Below, piece by piece: positions 48,851 to 58,951 of a stretch of DNA of 64,000 bases (positions are counted from its first letter, which is position 1; every line of letters begins with the position of its first letter). Location of the stretch: positions 87,725-151,724 of the forward strand of contig NZ_JAFLEQ010000003.1 in NCBI RefSeq assembly GCF_017307055.1, written 5' to 3'. Both the position numbers and the translations under genes were made by a program. Below the pieces are notes generated by a model. That model was not told the DNA's origin, did no database searches, and saw nothing but the letters and a program-made list of their open reading frames with translations. The DNA is from Corynebacterium mendelii. Lineage in GTDB: Bacteria > Actinomycetota > Actinomycetes > Mycobacteriales > Mycobacteriaceae.

Positions 48851-50206
48851 TTAGACCCGGTTGTTGAAGGCCAGCATCGGGTTGTAGAGCAGCGGGTTGC
48901 GCGAAAGCTGGCATTCGGTGGCGATCCGGATGTCCTTGCTGATCGCCCCTTCATCCCGCAGCCGGTACATGGCGGCGACAATGCGGTCGCGCACATTGTA
49001 GGGGGACAGCGTGTTGAGATAGATCTTGGTGCCGCCCTCGAAACCGGCCAGAGTGGAAATCCTCCACTTGACGATGATGCGCCACGGCATGGGCATATCA
49101 AGATCCACCGGCTTGTGGTGCCATTCCTCGTTGCAGGACACATCAGGTCCCGCGGCGGCATGGCAGGCGTGCACCAGATCACTCATGGCGTCGATTTCTT
49201 CCCGGTCCTGCTCCCAGGGTTCGGCGGTGGCTGATTTCGAGTACACCTCCAGCGCCGGGTAGCGGTGGCCGATGCCGGCGAAGACCACGGCATGGTCGTT
49301 CTCGGCGATGATCAGGTTGTGGTAGTGCGCATAGTTGACCCCCCACTCGTTGTACATGTTGGGGTTTTTGCGCAACCGGTCGATTTCCTGGTCGGCCGTC
49401 ACCCCGCGCTCGTCGATGGCCACCAGCTGCTTGTGCAGGTGATCGAAGGAAGCGCCGGCGGGTTTCAGCCAGTTCTGGAAGACCGCCACATACGGTGTGT
49501 AGCGGTTTCGGTAGTACAGGTCGGCCATGGAGTCGACGGTGAAGCGGATCAGGGCGGCATGCTCATCCGGGGTCAGGGTGCCCGACGACGCCAGCTGGTT
49601 GTCGAGTGTGGCGCCGTCGGTGAAGTGGCGGCGGCCGATGATGACATCGTGTCCGCCGGCAAAATAGCCGCCGGCCCGTTCCAGAAGCTCCGCCTCACTC
49701 ATGGCCGCGATCGTGTCCGCCGGGGTGCCCGCGGCTTTCAGCCTGGTGGCGACGATCTTTTTCACATGTTCCCGGCCGGCGTCATCGTCAAGGTAGGTGG
49801 CCATCCGCTGGGAGGTTTCGGCATCCATCTCGAAGCCGTAGTTGGCCCGCCAGTAGTCGTAGGAGACGATTTCGAACAGGTTCGGCACCCGGCGGAACTG
49901 GGCTGTGGTGTCGTTCAGTTCACCGGGCAGAACACCGGGAAGAATCTCCCAGTCCCCGGCCGGGGTGCGCACCATGCGGGATTTTTCCGGGGGAGTGGCC
50001 AGCAGATTGTCCGAACAGAACGCGCAGTAGGAGGTGTGGTCTTTTTCGCTCAAAGGCTGCGGATTGGCGGCCGGGTTCGACAGGGGGCGGTTGCCGCGGC
50101 CCGGCACGGTCCAGACTTCCGTTCCGGAGAACGGGTTGATCTGTTTGATCGTCCCGTCGGCCATCTCGTGCAGGGGATGCGGTTGCGTGTGCAAAGGTGA
50201 GTTCAT
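48851..50206 (-). CDS. DUF4921 family, GalT/HIT-like protein
   Basis: A 451-residue protein of the DUF4921 group, related to the HIT superfamily and galactose-1-phosphate uridylyltransferases. A CxxC pair (SYCAFCSDN) near residue 60 resembles a zinc site, and SFDHLHKQLVAI near residue 270 has the HxH histidines of the family. The reaction is not known; nucleotidyl transfer or hydrolysis is an inference from the fold. ATG 50206 has a -10 (TACCAT) 8 nt upstream, and it ends at a strong terminator. Confidence 0.85.
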   Translation of the reverse strand: MNSPLHTQPHPLHEMADGTIKQINPFSGTEVWTVPGRGNRPLSNPAANPQPLSEKDHTSYCAFCSDNLLATPPEKSRMVRTPAGDWEILPGVLPGELNDTTAQFRRVPNLFEIVSYDYWRANYGFEMDAETSQRMATYLDDDAGREHVKKIVATRLKAAGTPADTIAAMSEAELLERAGGYFAGGHDVIIGRRHFTDGATLDNQLASSGTLTPDEHAALIRFTVDSMADLYYRNRYTPYVAVFQNWLKPAGASFDHLHKQLVAIDERGVTADQEIDRLRKNPNMYNEWGVNYAHYHNLIIAENDHAVVFAGIGHRYPALEVYSKSATAEPWEQDREEIDAMSDLVHACHAAAGPDVSCNEEWHHKPVDLDMPMPWRIIVKWRISTLAGFEGGTKIYLNTLSPYNVRDRIVAAMYRLRDEGAISKDIRIATECQLSRNPLLYNPMLAFNNRV

Positions 50207-50214
50207 GGCTGCTA

Positions 50215-50220
50215 ATGGTA
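50215..50220 (-). promoter_or_regulatory. -10 of DUF4921 gene, leaderless type
   Basis: TACCAT on the minus strand, 8 nt before ATG 50206. Confidence 0.5.
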
Positions 50221-50501
50221 TGTGCCCGTGTGCCGTCATCGCCAAAAAGGTCCCGTAAAGCTCCCGTGGTTGTCTCCGGCGGCTGCCGTCGGCGGCACCC
50301 GCACCCGGTCTGTGGCTTCCGGATCCCACCGGCGGCAACAGGTGGTGGGCTGACCACGCCGGGCGGGCTGCCGGTGCCCGTGAAAAGGGGTGCCTCGGTC
50401 TGGGGTCCTGGGGCGATACCGGACATGAACGGGCAGTGTCATCCGGTGGCTGTACCCCGGGTGCGGGTGGGGCGGGGGTGGTGTGGCGGGCGAATTCCGG
50501 C

Positions 50502-50507
50502 TACTGT
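50502..50507 (+). promoter_or_regulatory. -10 of the 50515 gene, leaderless type
   Basis: TACTGT, 7 nt before ATG 50515. Confidence 0.5.
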
Positions 50508-50514
50508 GTCGCGC

Positions 50515-50913
50515 ATGGCGACCATAGAGTTCACGATGCTTGTTCCACCGGCCGAGGTCGAATCAGTCCGCGACCGTTTCACCCGGGCGGCGCAGGCTCT
50601 CAACGACAGGGGCAAAACGCGGGGGCTTGCGGCAGTCGTTGATCTTCACCCGCACCCCGACAGTGGAGTCGTCGACCAACTGCGCCGGGTCTACCGGGCC
50701 GACCATGACGGCGACCGGCCCGATGATCTGGCGGTCTACCGCTGTGTGGTCACCGCCGACAAGGTCAACGGCTCGGTCAATGAGCTGGCCATGGTGCTCT
50801 CCCATATCCTCACCCCGGTGGCTGATCTTCCCCGCGATGTGGTCAGCCTCGAGCGGGAAACAGATTTCGAGCTTCCCGCCCGCTACCCGTGGACCGTCAG
50901 CGTCCGCCCGTGA
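50515..50913 (+). CDS. Small hypothetical protein
   Basis: A 132-residue soluble protein with no signal peptide or membrane helix. It starts MATIEFTMLVPPAEVE and ends RYPWTVSVRP. No family was recognised. The frame extends upstream to 50197, but ATG 50515 has a leaderless -10 and the composition before it is non-protein-like (Arg/Gly/Pro-rich). It is convergent with the glycerate kinase gene. Function unknown. Confidence 0.7.
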   Translation: MATIEFTMLVPPAEVESVRDRFTRAAQALNDRGKTRGLAAVVDLHPHPDSGVVDQLRRVYRADHDGDRPDDLAVYRCVVTADKVNGSVNELAMVLSHILTPVADLPRDVVSLERETDFELPARYPWTVSVRP

Positions 50914-50982
50914 TCATTTCCCGGATGTTTGCCCTTCCCGCAGCCGGTGGCACGGTCCGTCGCTGTCACTGGCCGGCGTTCA

Positions 50983-52104
50983 TCAGTGTGTGTCCCGGTA
51001 GTGCCGGGCGGCGGCGGCACCGGCTTCAACCAGCCGGCTGCGGAGATCATCCGGGTTGCCGGTGTCGGCGACCGTGACCGGATACAGCCCGCCGGGAAGG
51101 TCAATGGATGTGTGGGCCGCGGCGACAGTCACCGGCACCCCGGCGCCGCGGGCCAGGCCGGCCACCGCGCCGGTGACCCCGTGGGTGAAACTGTCCATGC
51201 CGACGGTGTGCTCGGCGGTGATCACCATATCGGCGTCTGCGATGTGTTCTTTCAGGCCGGTGGCCGCAGCCACCACCCAGGCGGCTTTGCCGGAATGAAC
51301 CCGCGGCTGGCCGTGCACCAGCTCCGACAGCCAGGTCAGTGACACCGCGATGCCGCCGCCGGCACCGGTTGCGGCGGCGGAGGGGTCAACCCCGCACACC
51401 CTCGCCAGTTGTTTCAGGCCCGCATCGATTTCGCGCTGCTGGTGTGCGGTGGCCCCGAGTGCCCCGCCCAGACGCACCGCCGCACCATCATCGCCGCACA
51501 GCGGCAGCTGATCGTCGGTGAGCAGCATGAACTCGACTCCGGCGGCACCGGCGTTGAGCTGGGTGACATCGAAACGGTCAATCTCGGCCAGATGGATGGC
51601 CCCCGGATCCAGGCTCGCTCCTTTCCGGTCGACCGGTACCGCGCCCAGGGCGGTGGCGATACCTGTTCCGCCGTCCAGGGTGGCCGCCCCGCCGGTGGAG
51701 ATGGTGATCCGCCGGGCGCCGCGGCTGACCGCATCGGCAATCAGCACCCCGGTGCCGTAGGTGTCACCGGTCAAACAGGTCTCGGCGGTATCCACTCCGG
51801 CGGTGCCGTTGGCCGCGGCAACATCGATGAACGCCTGCGGAAAACCGGAGGAAGCCCCGTCATCGTAGACATAGGCGGCCTCGGTGAGGGTGCCGGCGGC
51901 GGTGGTGGTCTGCACGGTGACGGGTTCCCCGGAAAAACACCCGGCGGTCCCGGCGCAACCCGCCGCCATGGGGATCACGGTCACTTTCGCTTCCGGATAC
52001 ACTTTGTCGACCCCCTCGGCCAGGGCCTCACCGGCCCGGTGGGTGGACACGGCGGCGAAACGGTCGGGGGCGATGACAAACGTGGGCTGAGCGGCGTGCG
52101 CCAT
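50983..52104 (-). CDS. Glycerate kinase
   Basis: A 373-residue kinase of the GckA/GlxK (class II) family that phosphorylates glycerate. The N-terminal TFVIAPDRFAAV and the Gly-rich central loop GGAATLDGGTGIATALGA (near residue 120) match the family, as do GAGGGIAVSL and the C-terminal DPxD-like region (VITAEHTVGMDSFTHG). One unusual point: relatives usually read DSFK near the N-terminus and EGxxDxQS in the C-terminal block, while this protein has DRFA and EHTVGMDSF. ATG 52104 has AGGAGGG upstream, and TAGACT near 52212 may be the -10. It is divergent from the lipase gene. Confidence 0.85.
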   Translation of the reverse strand: MAHAAQPTFVIAPDRFAAVSTHRAGEALAEGVDKVYPEAKVTVIPMAAGCAGTAGCFSGEPVTVQTTTAAGTLTEAAYVYDDGASSGFPQAFIDVAAANGTAGVDTAETCLTGDTYGTGVLIADAVSRGARRITISTGGAATLDGGTGIATALGAVPVDRKGASLDPGAIHLAEIDRFDVTQLNAGAAGVEFMLLTDDQLPLCGDDGAAVRLGGALGATAHQQREIDAGLKQLARVCGVDPSAAATGAGGGIAVSLTWLSELVHGQPRVHSGKAAWVVAAATGLKEHIADADMVITAEHTVGMDSFTHGVTGAVAGLARGAGVPVTVAAAHTSIDLPGGLYPVTVADTGNPDDLRSRLVEAGAAAARHYRDTH

Positions 52105-52324
52105 GGGAAAGACCCTCCTGGGTTGGGCGGTGCGGGTTTCAAGATCGGGGGCTGTGAAAAAAAACAGCGGCGGACACCCGTCAATCCGGTATCCGGCAAC
52201 AGACCCCAAGTCTAGAGAATCCGCCGCGCCTTCCGGCCGCCAGCGCCACCGGGTGGCGGGTGGTTGGCGCCGCAGCGGTGTGTGGGGGACAGGCGCGGGG
52301 GTGCTGGTGTCCCGGCCCGTCGGC

Positions 52325-52330
52325 TATATT
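52325..52330 (+). promoter_or_regulatory. -10 of lipase gene, leaderless type
   Basis: TATATT, 8 nt before GTG 52339. Confidence 0.5.
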
Positions 52331-52338
52331 CCGGTGGT

Positions 52339-53541
52339 GTGAAGCCCGGGTGTGGAATTGTCGGGAAATGGTTTTCCCGCAGAGTGTTTCCGGCGGCAGC
52401 CGCGATGATGCTTTTGGCCGCCACCTGCCAGCCACCTGCCGTGGGACAGGTGATGGCACCACCTGCCGCTGCGGCAGATTCCGCGCCGGTGGAAAATGAT
52501 CCCTCCGCCCGCAGCGCCGGTGACCTGCCTGCAGGTGTGGCCACCGGCAGGGGGGCGGGAAGCGGAAAGGTGCTCTCCAATGGCGTAGCCGCACCCGCCC
52601 AGCCCAGCGGCCCGGATGCACTGGCCTATCTGCGCCACGGTGATCCCGGCCGGGCGCTGGTTCCCGCCGGGGTCAATGACCCGGCCTGCCGGGTGACAGC
52701 CGACCGGCCGTCGGCGGTGATTGTCGTCCACGGCACCGGCGGATCGGTCTACACCGACTACTCGGCGCTGGCCACGGCACTGGTCGATGACGGCTGGTGC
52801 GTGTTCGGCGCCGATCTGGGGCTGGCCGATGATCCGGCCGACGGCTTCGGCCACCAGCCCCTTGAGGAGAGTCTGCGGGAACTTGATCGGCTGATCAATG
52901 CCGCCACCACCACCAGCGGGGCGGACACAGTGTCCCTGGTGGGTTATTCCCAGGGGGCGGTGCTGGCCCGGATGTGGGTCAACACCATTGACCGGGGTGC
53001 GACCACCGACACGGTGGTGCTGCTGGCCTCCCCGACCAGGGGCGCAACCCTGTGGGGGCTGGCCGGATTACTGCCGCTGGCCAAAGCAATCGAACACGTC
53101 TATCCGCCGCTGCGGGGAAAACTCGTCAACCCGGCACTGGTTGAGCTGGTTCCCGGCTCCCCGCTGCTGGCCCGTGTGAACAGCCCCGGTGAAACTGTCC
53201 CCGGTCCGGCCTATGTCACCATCCAGTCCCGCTACGACGAATACATCCCCGACCAGGCCACCCAGCCGGTGCACGGCCCGAAAACCCGGTCACTGGTGAT
53301 CACCGACCTGTGTCCGCGGGAGACGATCGGACACATCGACATGACCTATTCCCCGACAGTTATTGACGCGACCAGATACCTGTTGCGTAATTGGTCAATG
53401 GGGGGACTTCGGGGGCAAATCAGATGTGTGGACAGATTTCCCGGGACGGCTGCGGCCCACTCGGCCATAGTGGTTAACCTGCTGAAACTCAGATACGGCC
53501 GGTTTATTCCCACGCCTGTGATTTATGCCACAGTAATTTAA
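52339..53541 (+). CDS. Secreted lipase/esterase (EstA/lipase 2-like)
   Basis: A 400-residue alpha/beta hydrolase. GTG 52339 starts a signal region with an Ala-rich core (FPAAAAMMLLAATCQPP); LAATC could be a lipobox. The oxyanion/HG stretch VIVVHGTGGSVYTDYSALA and the nucleophile motif GYSQGA (near residue 200) are clear. The catalytic His is probably in ETIGHIDMTYS. This layout matches secreted lipases of the class 2/EstA group common in skin corynebacteria, likely acting on esters outside the cell. Its last codons contain a GlxR-like site belonging to gdhA. Confidence 0.87.
   Translation: MKPGCGIVGKWFSRRVFPAAAAMMLLAATCQPPAVGQVMAPPAAAADSAPVENDPSARSAGDLPAGVATGRGAGSGKVLSNGVAAPAQPSGPDALAYLRHGDPGRALVPAGVNDPACRVTADRPSAVIVVHGTGGSVYTDYSALATALVDDGWCVFGADLGLADDPADGFGHQPLEESLRELDRLINAATTTSGADTVSLVGYSQGAVLARMWVNTIDRGATTDTVVLLASPTRGATLWGLAGLLPLAKAIEHVYPPLRGKLVNPALVELVPGSPLLARVNSPGETVPGPAYVTIQSRYDEYIPDQATQPVHGPKTRSLVITDLCPRETIGHIDMTYSPTVIDATRYLLRNWSMGGLRGQIRCVDRFPGTAAAHSAIVVNLLKLRYGRFIPTPVIYATVI
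53517..53532 (+). promoter_or_regulatory. Candidate GlxR (cAMP-receptor type) site before gdhA
   Basis: TGTGATTTATGCCACA differs at one base from the corynebacterial GlxR box TGTGANNTANNTCACA. It lies 315 nt before the gdhA start, at the end of the lipase gene. Confidence 0.5.
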
Positions 53542-55190
<1,649 letters not shown>

Positions 55191-55217
55191 CCGCACCCGG
55201 TTACCGGCTGACTGTCG

Positions 55218-55255
55218 GCACCGGGGCGGCTGCCCCGGTGCGGACGGCGGGTTTT
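55218..55255 (+). terminator. First hairpin after gdhA
   Basis: GCACCGGGGC-N4-GCCCCGGTGC is a perfect 10-bp stem; TTTT follows only after 10 nt. Confidence 0.55.
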
Positions 55256-55284
55256 GACAGACCGGATGAGCCGAAAAACAACCG

Positions 55285-55349
55285 ACAACACCACTTGCTG
55301 TTCCGGCACCGCCTGTTACCCGCGGCCGGACGGCAGGTGGTGTTGTTGT
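55285..55349 (+). terminator. Second, long hairpin after gdhA
   Basis: A stem of over 20 pairs with few mismatches (55285-55307 with 55325-55346), followed by a T/G-rich tail. Confidence 0.55.
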
Positions 55350-55468
55350 GTCTGTTCCCGCCTTCCGGCCCAGCCGCCCCGGTGCGGGTGAACCGGAAGG
55401 GGGTGGCGGGACAAGAAGTTTGCCGCCTGTGCCGGTGTGGCCTACCGGGTTGGGTTGTCCCGGCCTTA

Positions 55469-55474
55469 TAGATT
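55469..55474 (+). promoter_or_regulatory. -10 of sepIVA, leaderless type
   Basis: TAGATT, 7 nt before ATG 55482 (TATAGA at 55467-55472 overlaps it). Confidence 0.55.
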
Positions 55475-55481
55475 TGAACCC

Positions 55482-56303
55482 ATGACGATGTACAACGTTT
55501 TCACCGCACTGGACGAGCTGATCAACAATGTTGAGGGAGCGGTCGGCATGCCGGTCGGCCAGAACTGTCTTGTCAAAAGGGATGACACCCTTGCCCTGCT
55601 GGACCGCATCCGCACCGAAATCCCCAAGGAACTCGACGACGCGCAGGATGTGCTCGACAAGCAGGAGGACATCCTGGATGCCGCCACCGCGGAAGCTGAC
55701 CGCATGGTGGCCGATGCCACCGCCGAAGCCACCCAGCTGGTTGATGATGCCCGCCGGGACGCCGATGCCATCAGCGAGGAAGCCAACCTGTCGGCGACCA
55801 CCATGATCAACGAGGCCAAAGAAGAGGCCGACCGGATTGTTGTCGGGGCGCAAAGCCGTGCCGATGACATGGTGGCCCGGGCCACGGAAGAATCCGAACG
55901 CCTGATCAGCAAGGGCAATGCCGCCTATGAGCGCAGTGTCGAGGAAGGCCTGAACGAACAGCAGCGCCTGGTTTCTGAATCAGAGGTTGTGCAGCGCGCC
56001 AACGAAGAAGCCCGCCGCATTGTCGACAAAGCCCACGCCGAATCCGAGTCCCTGCGCAGCCAGTGCGACGAATTCGTCGACTCGAAACTGGCCGAATTCG
56101 AAGAAACCCTCTCGGCCACACTGCGGATTGTCACCCGCGACCGCTCCGCGCTGCGGCGCGGCGCCGGGGCATCCGGGGAAAGCTACGGCCGCACCGCCGA
56201 CAGGAGCGGCCGCGAGTTCGGCAGGCGCTACTCGGCCGACAGCGAGTTTACCGAACGCCCCTTAAACCGGGCGCGCCGCGACCGCGACGGCGACCGCCGC
56301 TAA
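55482..56303 (+). CDS. sepIVA: SepIVA-like DivIVA-family protein
   Basis: A 273-residue coiled-coil protein. It begins MTMYNVFTALDELINNVEGA and continues as a long Ala/Glu/Asp-rich coiled coil to about residue 220, then a basic Arg/Ser-rich tail. The order SepIVA-DUF177-rnc-mutM is that of the mycobacterial cluster around Rv2927c (SepIVA), a DivIVA-domain protein needed for cell division and elongation. ATG 55482 has a leaderless -10. It is monocistronic before the DUF177 gene, which has its own promoter. Confidence 0.88.
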   Translation: MTMYNVFTALDELINNVEGAVGMPVGQNCLVKRDDTLALLDRIRTEIPKELDDAQDVLDKQEDILDAATAEADRMVADATAEATQLVDDARRDADAISEEANLSATTMINEAKEEADRIVVGAQSRADDMVARATEESERLISKGNAAYERSVEEGLNEQQRLVSESEVVQRANEEARRIVDKAHAESESLRSQCDEFVDSKLAEFEETLSATLRIVTRDRSALRRGAGASGESYGRTADRSGREFGRRYSADSEFTERPLNRARRDRDGDRR

Positions 56304-56362
56304 ACACCCCACCTGCTGGTGGCTTGAGGCCACGCCCGATCGATGCGTTAGCCGGTGCAGCA

Positions 56363-56395
56363 GCCACGCCGGCGGAACACGGCCCCCGGCGTGGC
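56363..56395 (+). terminator. Hairpin after sepIVA
   Basis: GCCACGCCGG and CCGGCGTGGC form a perfect 10-bp stem, without a T-run. Confidence 0.35.
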
Positions 56396-56455
56396 CCTAA
56401 CCGCCGGCCGCCGGCCTGACCGGTGGTCCGGCGTGCCCTTTTGCTGCCGCAGGGC

Positions 56456-56461
56456 TAGGAT
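56456..56461 (+). promoter_or_regulatory. -10 of DUF177-rnc operon
   Basis: TAGGAT, 11 nt before ATG 56473; the transcript would have at most a few leader bases. Confidence 0.45.
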
Positions 56462-56472
56462 TGTCCGTTGAT

Positions 56473-57024
56473 ATGAGTTCACCATTTGTTTTTGATGTCC
56501 AGGGGCTTCTGACCTCGCATGCCGAGACCGTCCACCGCACCCACCACGGGTCGGCCCCGACCCGTATCGGCGGTGCCATGGTTGCCGTCGAACAGGGGGC
56601 TGCGGTCACGGTGGAAGCGACACTGACCCCGTTGGGTGGGGCGGTGATGGTCGATGCCACCGTCAGTGCACCCATGACCGGACAATGCTGCCGGTGTCTG
56701 GCGCCGATCAACGCCGAAAAATCCTTCGACGTCAATGAGGTGTTCACCGAACCCGGCACCATCACCATCGGCGGTGAACAAGCCGCTGACGATGATGACG
56801 AGACTGATCCGGAGGAAAAACTCATTGTCGACGAGTCGGTGGACATGGAACAGTCCGTCATTGACACCGTCGTGCTGGAGCTTCCCTTTTCCCCGGTGTG
56901 CGCCGACTTCGGGCAGCAGTGCGACAACTCCCCCCAGGCCGCCCCCGTCGCCGACGGAATCAGCGGTGACAAAGACAATGATCTGCCGGATCCCCGGTGG
57001 GCCGGACTGGAGAAATTCAGGTGA
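56473..57024 (+). CDS. DUF177 (YceD) family protein
   Basis: A 183-residue protein of the DUF177/YceD family. It has the CRCLAPI block near residue 76-82 with paired cysteines, and a second cysteine region (PVCADFGQQCDN) near residues 145-156, an arrangement usual in the family. YceD proteins are linked to 23S rRNA metabolism in other bacteria; in most bacteria the gene precedes rpmF, but in Actinobacteria it precedes rnc, as here. TTG 56461 is a possible alternative start. Its stop overlaps the rnc GTG by 4 nt. Confidence 0.9.
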   Translation: MSSPFVFDVQGLLTSHAETVHRTHHGSAPTRIGGAMVAVEQGAAVTVEATLTPLGGAVMVDATVSAPMTGQCCRCLAPINAEKSFDVNEVFTEPGTITIGGEQAADDDDETDPEEKLIVDESVDMEQSVIDTVVLELPFSPVCADFGQQCDNSPQAAPVADGISGDKDNDLPDPRWAGLEKFR

Positions 57025-57812
57025 GCAGGAAAAAACAGCGGCTGACCGGCCAGGCGGCGCTGGAGCAGGCCTACAGTGCCGTCGACCACAGCGCTCTCAG
57101 ACAGCACCTCGGCGTTGAGCTTCCCGACGATCTGCTGCGGCTGGCATTGACCCACCGCAGTTTCGCCAACGAAAACGGCAACCTGCCCAACAATGAGCGG
57201 CTGGAATTTTTGGGCGACGCGGTGCTGGGCCTGTCGGTGGCCGCCGCGCTGTATGACACCTATCCGGACAAAGCCGAATCGGATATCTCGAAAATGCGGG
57301 CCTCGATCGTCTCCCGCTACGGGCTGGCTGACATCGCCCGCGAAATCGGGCTGGGTCCGCACATTCTGCTCGGCCGCGGGGAAATACTGACCGGGGGACT
57401 GGAAAAAGATTCCATTCTCGCCGACACCACCGAGGCGATCCTCGGCGCGATCTACCGCAGGCACGGTTTCCACACCGCCCGGGAGGTGATTTTGCGGCTG
57501 TTCGGCGAAAAACTCGCCAAAGCATCCTCCACCTCCAGAAACACCGACTGGAAAACCTCCCTGCAGGAACGCGCCGCGGAACGCAAATACCCGATGCCGG
57601 TCTACGAGGCCTCCTCGACCGGTCCCGACCACGACCGCACCTTCACCGCCTCGGTGTCGATCCTCGGCATCAAACTGGGCATCGGGGTGGGAGCGAACAA
57701 AAAAACCGCTGAACAGCAGGCAGCCCAGCAGGCGCATGCGGTGCTCTCGGACGGCTCGGCCAACCAGGCCCTGGTGGAAGCCCACCAGGCATTCATCGAA
57801 GCCGGGCACTGA
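57021..57812 (+). CDS. rnc: Ribonuclease III
   Basis: A 263-residue double-strand-specific endoribonuclease for rRNA and mRNA processing. The signature NERLEFLGDAVL is at residues 58-69, and the second acidic cluster is in DTTEAILGAIY (near 138). A C-terminal double-stranded RNA-binding domain (DWKTSLQERAAERKY onward) completes it. The GTG start overlaps the DUF177 stop (GTGA), so translation is coupled. It is followed after 101 nt by mutM, which has its own promoter. Confidence 0.95.
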   Translation: MSRKKQRLTGQAALEQAYSAVDHSALRQHLGVELPDDLLRLALTHRSFANENGNLPNNERLEFLGDAVLGLSVAAALYDTYPDKAESDISKMRASIVSRYGLADIAREIGLGPHILLGRGEILTGGLEKDSILADTTEAILGAIYRRHGFHTAREVILRLFGEKLAKASSTSRNTDWKTSLQERAAERKYPMPVYEASSTGPDHDRTFTASVSILGIKLGIGVGANKKTAEQQAAQQAHAVLSDGSANQALVEAHQAFIEAGH

Positions 57813-57900
57813 CCTATCACCGGGCAGTGCCACCGGGAACAGGTGCATTGCCCCCACGTGGGAACACCGCCGTCAGTGGCGGGTGATGGTCCCGGCATGC

Positions 57901-57906
57901 CATGCT
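57901..57906 (+). promoter_or_regulatory. -10 of mutM, leaderless type
   Basis: CATGCT, 7 nt before ATG 57914; the first base is off consensus. Confidence 0.35.
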
Positions 57907-57913
57907 GGCAGGC

Positions 57914-58801
57914 ATGCCCGAGCTTCCCGAGGTTGAAACCATCAGAAGGGGACTGGCCGAGCACATCACCGGCTGCACCATCTCCCACCCTGAGATCATC
58001 CACCACCGCACCGCCCGCCGCACCCCGGGCGGTGCCGCGGCGATCAGCCAATCGATCGACCACACAACCATCACCGCGGTTGAACGCCGCGGCAAATTCA
58101 TGTGGCTTGTTCTCGACGGTTCCGGCGCCCTGGTCGTGCACCTGGGCATGAGCGGGCAGATGCTGATCAAACCACCGCGCAGCCAAGCCGAGGACCGGGC
58201 CGACCCCGGCATGACACATCTGCGGGCGCGGATGACTGTGACTGCGCCGGGCGGTGCAGGGCAGGCCAGGCAGGTGTGGTTTGTCGACCAACGGACCTTC
58301 GGCTACTGGCACACCGACACCCTCATCCCGGCTGACGGGCGGCTGATCCCCTCGATGATCAGCCACATCGCCCCGGACCCGATGGAGGAGTGTTTTTCGC
58401 CCCGGACGGTGGCGGAGAAACTCAAACAGCGCCGCAGCGCCATCAAACCCCTGCTACTCAACCAGGAGATCGTCTCCGGTATCGGCAACATCTACGCCGA
58501 CGAGATGCTGTTTGCCGCCGGCATCCACCCGCAGCAGGCGGCCCACCGGCTGTCGCTGGCCCGCCTGGAACGCCTGCTGCAATCGGCGGCAACGGTCATG
58601 GGGGCGGCCATCGCCCAGGGAGGTACCAGCTTCGATGATCTCTACGTCAACGTCAACGGCTCCTCCGGCTATTTCGACCGCTCCCTGACCGCCTACGGCC
58701 GGGCCGGGCAGCCCTGTCTACGGTGCGGCACACCCCTGGCCCACGCGGTGGTCGGCGGACGTGGCAGCAGCTTTTGCCCGGTATGCCAGAAACGGCACTG
58801 A
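57914..58801 (+). CDS. mutM: Formamidopyrimidine-DNA glycosylase
   Basis: A 295-residue base-excision repair enzyme removing oxidised purines. The catalytic N-terminal PELPEVE follows the initiator Met, the helix-two-turn-helix region includes LLLNQEIVSGIGNIYADEML, and a C-terminal zinc finger with four cysteines (CLRCGTPL, FCPVCQK) is complete. ATG 57914 is required because the N-terminal proline is catalytic. The sepIVA-DUF177-rnc-mutM order is conserved in Actinobacteria. Confidence 0.96.
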   Translation: MPELPEVETIRRGLAEHITGCTISHPEIIHHRTARRTPGGAAAISQSIDHTTITAVERRGKFMWLVLDGSGALVVHLGMSGQMLIKPPRSQAEDRADPGMTHLRARMTVTAPGGAGQARQVWFVDQRTFGYWHTDTLIPADGRLIPSMISHIAPDPMEECFSPRTVAEKLKQRRSAIKPLLLNQEIVSGIGNIYADEMLFAAGIHPQQAAHRLSLARLERLLQSAATVMGAAIAQGGTSFDDLYVNVNGSSGYFDRSLTAYGRAGQPCLRCGTPLAHAVVGGRGSSFCPVCQKRH

Positions 58802-58937
58802 CCGCCAGCCCCCACAGGATAGGGGGAGGCCACCCCCGAATGGTGATAAAACCTATAAGCCCTGCACACCCGGTGGAGACCCCCGGGGAGGCGGGGTGGC
58901 GGCACCGGAATGGCTTAAGTTGCGCCTTAACGCGGTC

Positions 58938-58943
58938 TAAACT
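58938..58943 (+). promoter_or_regulatory. -10 of symporter gene, leaderless type
   Basis: TAAACT, 8 nt before ATG 58952, with TTAAGT 17 nt upstream as a possible -35. TTAAG/CTTAA arms frame the spacer. Confidence 0.6.
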
Positions 58944-58951
58944 GCATCTTC

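Larger units (their letters stand above)
50207..50514. other. Divergent promoter region
   Basis: 308 nt with no supportable gene, carrying leaderless-type promoters at both ends. Confidence 0.45.
55191..55481. other. gdhA-sepIVA intergenic region
   Basis: No gene is seen. Contains two terminator-like hairpins after gdhA and the sepIVA promoter. Confidence 0.5.
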
